Shown here piece by piece: positions 59,341-64,000 of a stretch of 64,000 nucleotides of DNA. How positions within the stretch are numbered: the first letter of the stretch is position 1; each line of letters begins with the position of its first letter. The notes under the pieces are model-generated. The model saw only the letters and a program-made list of their open reading frames with translations, did no database searches and was not told the DNA's origin. A program made the position numbers and the translations under genes. Origin of the DNA: Lonicera japonica (taxonomy: Eukaryota; Streptophyta; Magnoliopsida; Dipsacales; Caprifoliaceae); assembly GCA_021464415.1 (NCBI GenBank), contig JAKCWG010000921.1, forward strand, positions 372,001 to 436,000, read 5' to 3'.

Positions 59341-60479
59341 AAAAAAGTGATAGTTAAAGGGGTTTTTGTATAATTTACACTAACAAAAACTGAGTCGTTT
59401 GGATGTTGATTCATAGAGTACATATACATAGCACATATTAGGGACATATTCAGGAAAGATTGTGATGCGTCAGCAAATACGTCAGTTACTAAATTAGATC
59501 TACCATGATTTACTACTAATCGTTGCATTATCCTAAAATTGTGACACTCAAAAATTAAGCTTAAATGTTTGACACCGAGTATTCACTCAACCCTTTCCCT
59601 TTCCGTTTTCTAATTTTTCTTCTATATGATGGGAGAAGGTAGTAAAAATCACCCTAAAAGTGTAACATAACCACCATATGTGATATGTACTGTACTATTT
59701 AAACATGATGCACAACTACCACAGTGCATTCATGTGGTGGGGCGACTACACTTTAGAGGTTCTTTTATCATCCCTGTAATTAACCTCAGCACCGCGTACT
59801 ATACCATTTAAATTTGTAAACTATGAATTATATTGTTACATTTGTTAGAAACTATCTTTCACAAAAACTTATGCAGTTGGATGAAAAAAGTCATAATAGA
59901 TATCATGCTTAACATAGGTGAGTCACATGTGGAGTGTAGATAGAAACTGGATCAGTATCAACAAGCAGAAAACAAACAAGAATAGAATTAACAAACGGGG
60001 GATGGAGCCTTAAACCTCCCATACAATGTTCAGCAACCATCTCTCCCTAAAGTTTACACTATTAAGAAAAGGAAGCAAGTGGATTCTTTAACAACGCGAA
60101 ATTAGAAATATTGGTCGAAATAAACACTTTTCCAATTTCTGTTATGGTATTGTGTAATTTTATACAAACATATATGCATTCATAAATTTTGCAGAGTCCA
60201 GTTTAATTAACATTTGCAAAGAAGAATGATATAAAATCCATTAAAACTATTCACTCATAAGAAGAATATTGTATCAGCAAGGCATACAGAAAAGCGAAAA
60301 TATTCATATTGTTGTAATGTAAATCATACATAACACAGATATATAGTACAATAAGTGTAATTAACATGACACACAATTAATCAAAAGCTCTGAGGACTGA
60401 AAATTAACATGACATAAGTGAAACTACCATGAGACACATTATTGACAAACCCGGTTTAGTTTCTATATTAAAGATATGA
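59341..60479. other. Spacer between the relic and the resistance gene
   Basis: No gene is recognised. It may include the 3' end of the resistance-gene transcript. Confidence 0.4.
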
Positions 60480-60612
60480 AACCAGGAGTTTAGAGCCTAT
60501 TGATGATATATTCAGATGTCCCTGTGGTTGTAGAAATTAAAGATCTTGTGGCCTCAATTGATACGTTCTGCAATCTGCAAAACGAACTTCAAACGTCCAT
60601 CTTCCATAGATA
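60480..60612 (-). other. Putative 3'UTR exon of the NBS-LRR gene
   Basis: On the minus strand a strong acceptor (TTTTTTTCTTTCAG) ends at 60613 and is followed by TATCTATGGAAGATGGACG and further exon-like sequence. It pairs with a consensus donor (CCAAT|GTGAGT) at 61229/61228, 43 bp past the stop codon, defining a 616-bp intron (60613-61228). The 3' limit is not determined. Introns in the 3'UTR are known in plant resistance genes. Confidence 0.45.
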
Positions 60613-61271
60613 CTGAAAGAAAAAAACAAATGGTTTCTTAGTGTGTTAAGCACTGCCTGTTGAGCAGATGTATCAATTGACCAAGAAAGAAAGGCGAAAA
60701 AAAATCAGAATGTTGCTAATGTTAATTTTAACATAGCCCATATGTATAAGGTTTAAGTTATCAACATTATTTAACATTTACAAGATTAATCTTGTGCTTC
60801 ATGCCTTACTAACACCTTTAATTTTCGTCTAATGTTCTTGTAATCCTAAAATAGTAAATGCACACAAGTGAATCTTACCCTATCTAAACCTTAGAAAGCA
60901 ATGTATAAGGTGAAGCAGCTACTCGATCCACCCATTGGAAATTAATTTTACTTTTCACTTACTCCTTTCTAACTCTCTCTATATATATATATATGAGGAA
61001 CTTTTAAGGTGGTTATTACTCGCTTGTTGGGATGAGTATAATTCCCCCTCTGTCCCTAACAAGAAAATAAATAATTCATATAGCGTATTTTGGGACTTTG
61101 AGGGTGTAAGAAAGGATATATATATATATATTATTTTTTTGAACAATTAAAATAAGCGGACTTTAAAATTAAAGAGAATATAGAAGCTAGTACATTATAA
61201 GAGAAATTATTGGAGAAGAGGAACTCACATTGGTAAACTAATTTTGGCACCGTATAGCATTTTCCCAATTA

Positions 61272-64000
61272 TCAATGTAAATTTTCGTTCGAGGGGGAAA
61301 TCTCTGACCACCCAGGCCTTCTCTGCTTCAAAAGGGGGCAGCTATAGATTAACAGACTCAGTAGATTGGTGAGGCTTTCCATGTTCGACAGATACCGGAG
61401 CTTCTCACAATAACGTATATCTATTGATTTAAGACAAGACAAGTTTTCGAACCAGTGGGGCAAGGTTTCAATTCCGAATCCATTTATCGTTAAATACATT
61501 AGGGAAGTGAGGTGTTGAAGCTGCTCTGGTATTGATTCCCAGTGTGACCACCCATATAATCTGATTACAGTAAGACACGGTTGCAAGTTTTTGAGGGGTT
61601 CGAGACTGGGAAATGAATTCAGCTCCTTTGAGAAGGTGCCGAGAGATAATTCTCTTAAGTGACTAAGGCAACCCAAAGTCGGCAAATAAGTTAGTTTGCT
61701 GCAGTTGGTTACATCTAAATACGAGAGAGAAGTACCCACTGGTTCTAACTCCGGTAAGGTAATCAGATTACTGCATCTGCATATGGTCAATGAATGGAGA
61801 GAGGTGCAGGATTGTAGTAGCCCACTTGGCAAACATGTTAACTCCTCACAGTTCTTAATACACAAATCTTTAAGGGATACGAGATTGGGGAAGACGAGTG
61901 ATTTTATCGGAGAACCAATTATGCCGAGTTTTGTGATAGATTTGTTGTTCTCCAACAGCCCATCCGGAAGGTAAGTAAGTTCTGCCACTGTATCGATCGA
62001 CAAAGAAGTGAGAGTTGTCAAGTTTCTGCATATACTCGTTAGTGGTGAGATGCTCTTCACGTCGTAAAGTGTCAATTTTTTGATACATGTAAAACATCTG
62101 GGAACAGTCGTCAACTTCGGACAGTCCTCAATTGCCAATTTCTCGAGCCGAGGAAATATTAAATCTTCTACTTCTGTCCATTCCTCCAGGTTCATTATGA
62201 AAGATAGCTTGAAACTTTTCAATGCCGGAAAAAATACTGATGTCTCATTTATATCGCCACTATGATGACCACCGTGATGATAAAATGAAGTATCTATACA
62301 CTTAAGATTAGGCATTCCAACCAACTCAAGTTTCCAAAGATGTGGTAGCTGCCCAAGCATTGGGAGATACTCGCAATTTTTGCACCCTATTAATTTTATC
62401 TCCACCAAATTTTTAAGAGGCAACCACCTTCCATCCCTACCTTCAATATTCACCATCATTTTCATCATCCATAATGGGAATTTATTACCCAAGAAGTGTT
62501 GAATCGAAAGTATTTTCAAGTTCGAATAAGGTTGGAGACCTTCCAAAACTTCCTCGTCGTTTGTCGTGTTCTCTTCCCTGTTCCAACTCCAACATAGTTC
62601 TAGCTTGTATATGTTTGTCTTTCCAAATAAATCCGCTTTTTGAGCTTCTTCTCTGCCACTCACTTGTTCAAGATAACGTATCGATACCGTACCTCTTAGG
62701 TGCTTTAAACAACCAAGCTCTTGAATGCAACGACCCTTTTCTCGCCCAACATCAAACCATGGTAATGTTTGAAGGCAAGTTAACCGCCCCATCCGCATTG
62801 GCTGATGCAAGCTAGAAATTCCATCATAATGGAGATGTCTCAAGTTTATTAAGTTAGTCAACTCATCTGGAAGCTCTTCCATCGTCCAACTTAAGCGTAA
62901 AGTCTGCAAACTGTATAGCTTCCCAATAGATTTGGGCAAAACTCTTACATTAGTAGACAAATCAAAATACCTTAAATGCATTAGTTTGCTAATTGCATTA
63001 ATTGCATTTGACAAGTTGATCTTCGAAGTTATATAGTGCAACCTGAAAATGCGCAAGCATTTGAAATTTGACATGTTATTAGGCAGACCATCATGCAAGA
63101 ACAATGTGTGCAAATATCTAGCCTTCTCCTTTGACAATGAAGTACATATTGCTTCCCCATTCGAGTAAAATCCTATGTGCCGAACATGAGGAATATCATT
63201 AACTACAGAATCCTTCTCTAAGCGGAAGCATTCAGATTTCGAAACATATTGCGCAAGGTCATGCATAAGATCATGCATCTTACACGAAATAATGTTACCA
63301 TACATATCCTTCTTTACATCTTGGAACAAGGAATTATAAACCAAATCATTGAAAAACTGATTTCCTACGTCCTCCATCACTTTGTTACTGCTCCTCTCGT
63401 CGGATTGAAGGAATCCTAAAGCCATCCAAAGTTGGATTAATGGTTCCTTTTCTATGACGTGATCTTTGACAAAGATGGAACAATATGCAAAACACCGCTT
63501 TAAAGAGAGTGATGGCAGATGATTGAAACTCAATTTCAAGATTTCCAAGACTTTTCCATTATCATCTTCCCCAGAACCTGAGAATACACTTTTTTGAACA
63601 TCTAACCACTCCTTTATGTCCTTTTTAGAAAACATCATCCCCCCAATGACCTTAGCTGCTAATGGCACACCTCGACATTTCTTCGCAATTTCAAGTCCTA
63701 CGGCCTCTAGTTCTCGAGTCATTGGTGGTCCTCCGGTTGCAAATGCTTTTTGCTTGAAGATAGACCAAATTTTATCGTGCGAAAGTAATTCCAAAAGATG
63801 TGAACCATGCGTCCCCATGATGGATGCCACACTTCGCTTACGAGTGGTAACAATAATACAATTTCCCTTGGTTGTATTAACACAAAGCAAACAACTCTTA
63901 AAATCCTCCCACTCGTTGATATTGTCGTCCCAAACATCGTCAAGTACTAGGAGATATTTCTTCCCTCCCAACTCTTTTTGAAGGTCACCAAGTATCGCAT
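61272..64000 (-). CDS. CC-NB-ARC-LRR disease-resistance protein (partial, 5' end outside)
   Basis: It encodes an intracellular immune receptor that detects pathogen effectors. The frame is open from the window edge ([17 protein letters not shown]...) to TGA at 61274-61272, about 908 residues. Motifs are numbered from the Leu codon at 63971: kinase-2 [12 protein letters not shown] (5-16; the final Trp marks the non-TIR class), [17 protein letters not shown] (36-47), GLPL as [12 protein letters not shown] (100-111), [19 protein letters not shown] (157-170) and MHD in [10 protein letters not shown] (231-240). About 600 residues of irregular LRRs follow, for example '[17 protein letters not shown]', '[16 protein letters not shown]' and C-terminal '[20 protein letters not shown]'. 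The coiled-coil domain and P-loop must lie beyond position 64000. There is no frameshift or stop in view. Codon-level integrity suggests function. A decayed paralogue lies downstream at 59158-59340. Confidence 0.95.
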   Translation of the reverse strand, partial: AILGDLQKELGGKKYLLVLDDVWDDNINEWEDFKSCLLCVNTTKGNCIIVTTRKRSVASIMGTHGSHLLELLSHDKIWSIFKQKAFATGGPPMTRELEAVGLEIAKKCRGVPLAAKVIGGMMFSKKDIKEWLDVQKSVFSGSGEDDNGKVLEILKLSFNHLPSLSLKRCFAYCSIFVKDHVIEKEPLIQLWMALGFLQSDERSSNKVMEDVGNQFFNDLVYNSLFQDVKKDMYGNIISCKMHDLMHDLAQYVSKSECFRLEKDSVVNDIPHVRHIGFYSNGEAICTSLSKEKARYLHTLFLHDGLPNNMSNFKCLRIFRLHYITSKINLSNAINAISKLMHLRYFDLSTNVRVLPKSIGKLYSLQTLRLSWTMEELPDELTNLINLRHLHYDGISSLHQPMRMGRLTCLQTLPWFDVGREKGRCIQELGCLKHLRGTVSIRYLEQVSGREEAQKADLFGKTNIYKLELCWSWNREENTTNDEEVLEGLQPYSNLKILSIQHFLGNKFPLWMMKMMVNIEGRDGRWLPLKNLVEIKLIGCKNCEYLPMLGQLPHLWKLELVGMPNLKCIDTSFYHHGGHHSGDINETSVFFPALKSFKLSFIMNLEEWTEVEDLIFPRLEKLAIEDCPKLTTVPRCFTCIKKLTLYDVKSISPLTSICRNLTTLTSLSIDTVAELTYLPDGLLENNKSITKLGIIGSPIKSLVFPNLVSLKDLCIKNCEELTCLPSGLLQSCTSLHSLTICRCSNLITLPELEPVGTSLSYLDVTNCSKLTYLPTLGCLSHLRELSLGTFSKELNSFPSLEPLKNLQPCLTVIRLYGWSHWESIPEQLQHLTSLMYLTINGFGIETLPHWFENLSCLKSIDIRYCEKLRYLSNMESLTNLLSLLIYSCPLLKQRRPGWSEISPSNENLH

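Noticed and set aside
62474..62815. Open frames antisense to the NBS-LRR gene (also 61696-61974 and 63616-63981)
   Set aside because: They are shadows of a well-conserved LRR/NB-ARC reading frame on the other strand.
63971..63971. Start codon of the NBS-LRR gene at this position
   Set aside because: The codon is TTG and the frame stays open with typical NB-ARC residues to the window edge, so the real start is outside.

Overview
This window looks like an intergenic, transposon-rich stretch of a flowering-plant (probably eudicot) nuclear genome. It is strongly AT-rich and full of microsatellites. It carries plant-type LTR retrotransposons with an initiator-Met-tRNA primer site, an L1-type LINE relic, hAT- and Mutator-like elements, tRNA-derived SINE-like pieces, and a disease-resistance gene of the non-TIR NBS-LRR class. 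The species cannot be named from the sequence alone. All calls come from reading the sequence; no database search was run.

Only one gene is clearly intact in its visible part: a CC-type NB-ARC-LRR gene on the minus strand at 61272-64000. It runs off the right edge and lacks its N-terminus and P-loop here. It appears to have a 3'UTR intron. A degenerate C-terminal relic of a paralogue lies just downstream (59158-59340), so this is probably the edge of a resistance-gene cluster. The only other recognisable host gene is a first-exon fragment of plastid tryptophan synthase beta (5751-6040, minus strand), with no start codon and no later exons in view.

Layout. 1-3.4 kb: a duplicated SINE-bearing segment, a small copia-like solo LTR and a TIR element holding a 72-bp C tract. 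3.7-8.0 kb: a dispersed repeat block interrupted by about 2.3 kb that carries the TrpB fragment and an array of 14 copies of a 30-bp palindrome; the paralogous block at 21.1-22.7 kb lacks this insert. 9.5-20.4 kb: more duplicated repeats and an inverted pair of solo LTRs. 20.4-28.4 kb: dispersed repeats, a 135-bp tandem repeat and an LTR-like insertion. 28.7-36.5 kb: a hAT-like element, a 2.06-kb solo LTR, and a LINE pseudogene split by a Mutator-type MITE with a perfect 9-bp target duplication. 39.3-48.8 kb: a TIR element containing a nearly complete, young, non-coding Ty3/gypsy (Tekay/Del-like) LTR element with 2.6-kb LTRs. 50-58.6 kb: repeats with three-level nested insertions, a double fold-back element and a copy of a putative hAT/TTF element. 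58.9-64 kb: a hAT MITE, the LRR relic and the resistance gene.

The most interesting structure is in both 2.6-kb LTRs (41286-41568 and 46979-47261). Eleven short inverted repeats occur in a row. All share a six-base loop (TTGTAG, TTATAG or TTGGAG), but nearly every one has a different self-complementary stem. Two stems contain G-U wobbles that fit a sense-strand RNA. This is the covariation expected of a selected RNA hairpin array, or of an unusual duplication process acting on hairpins.
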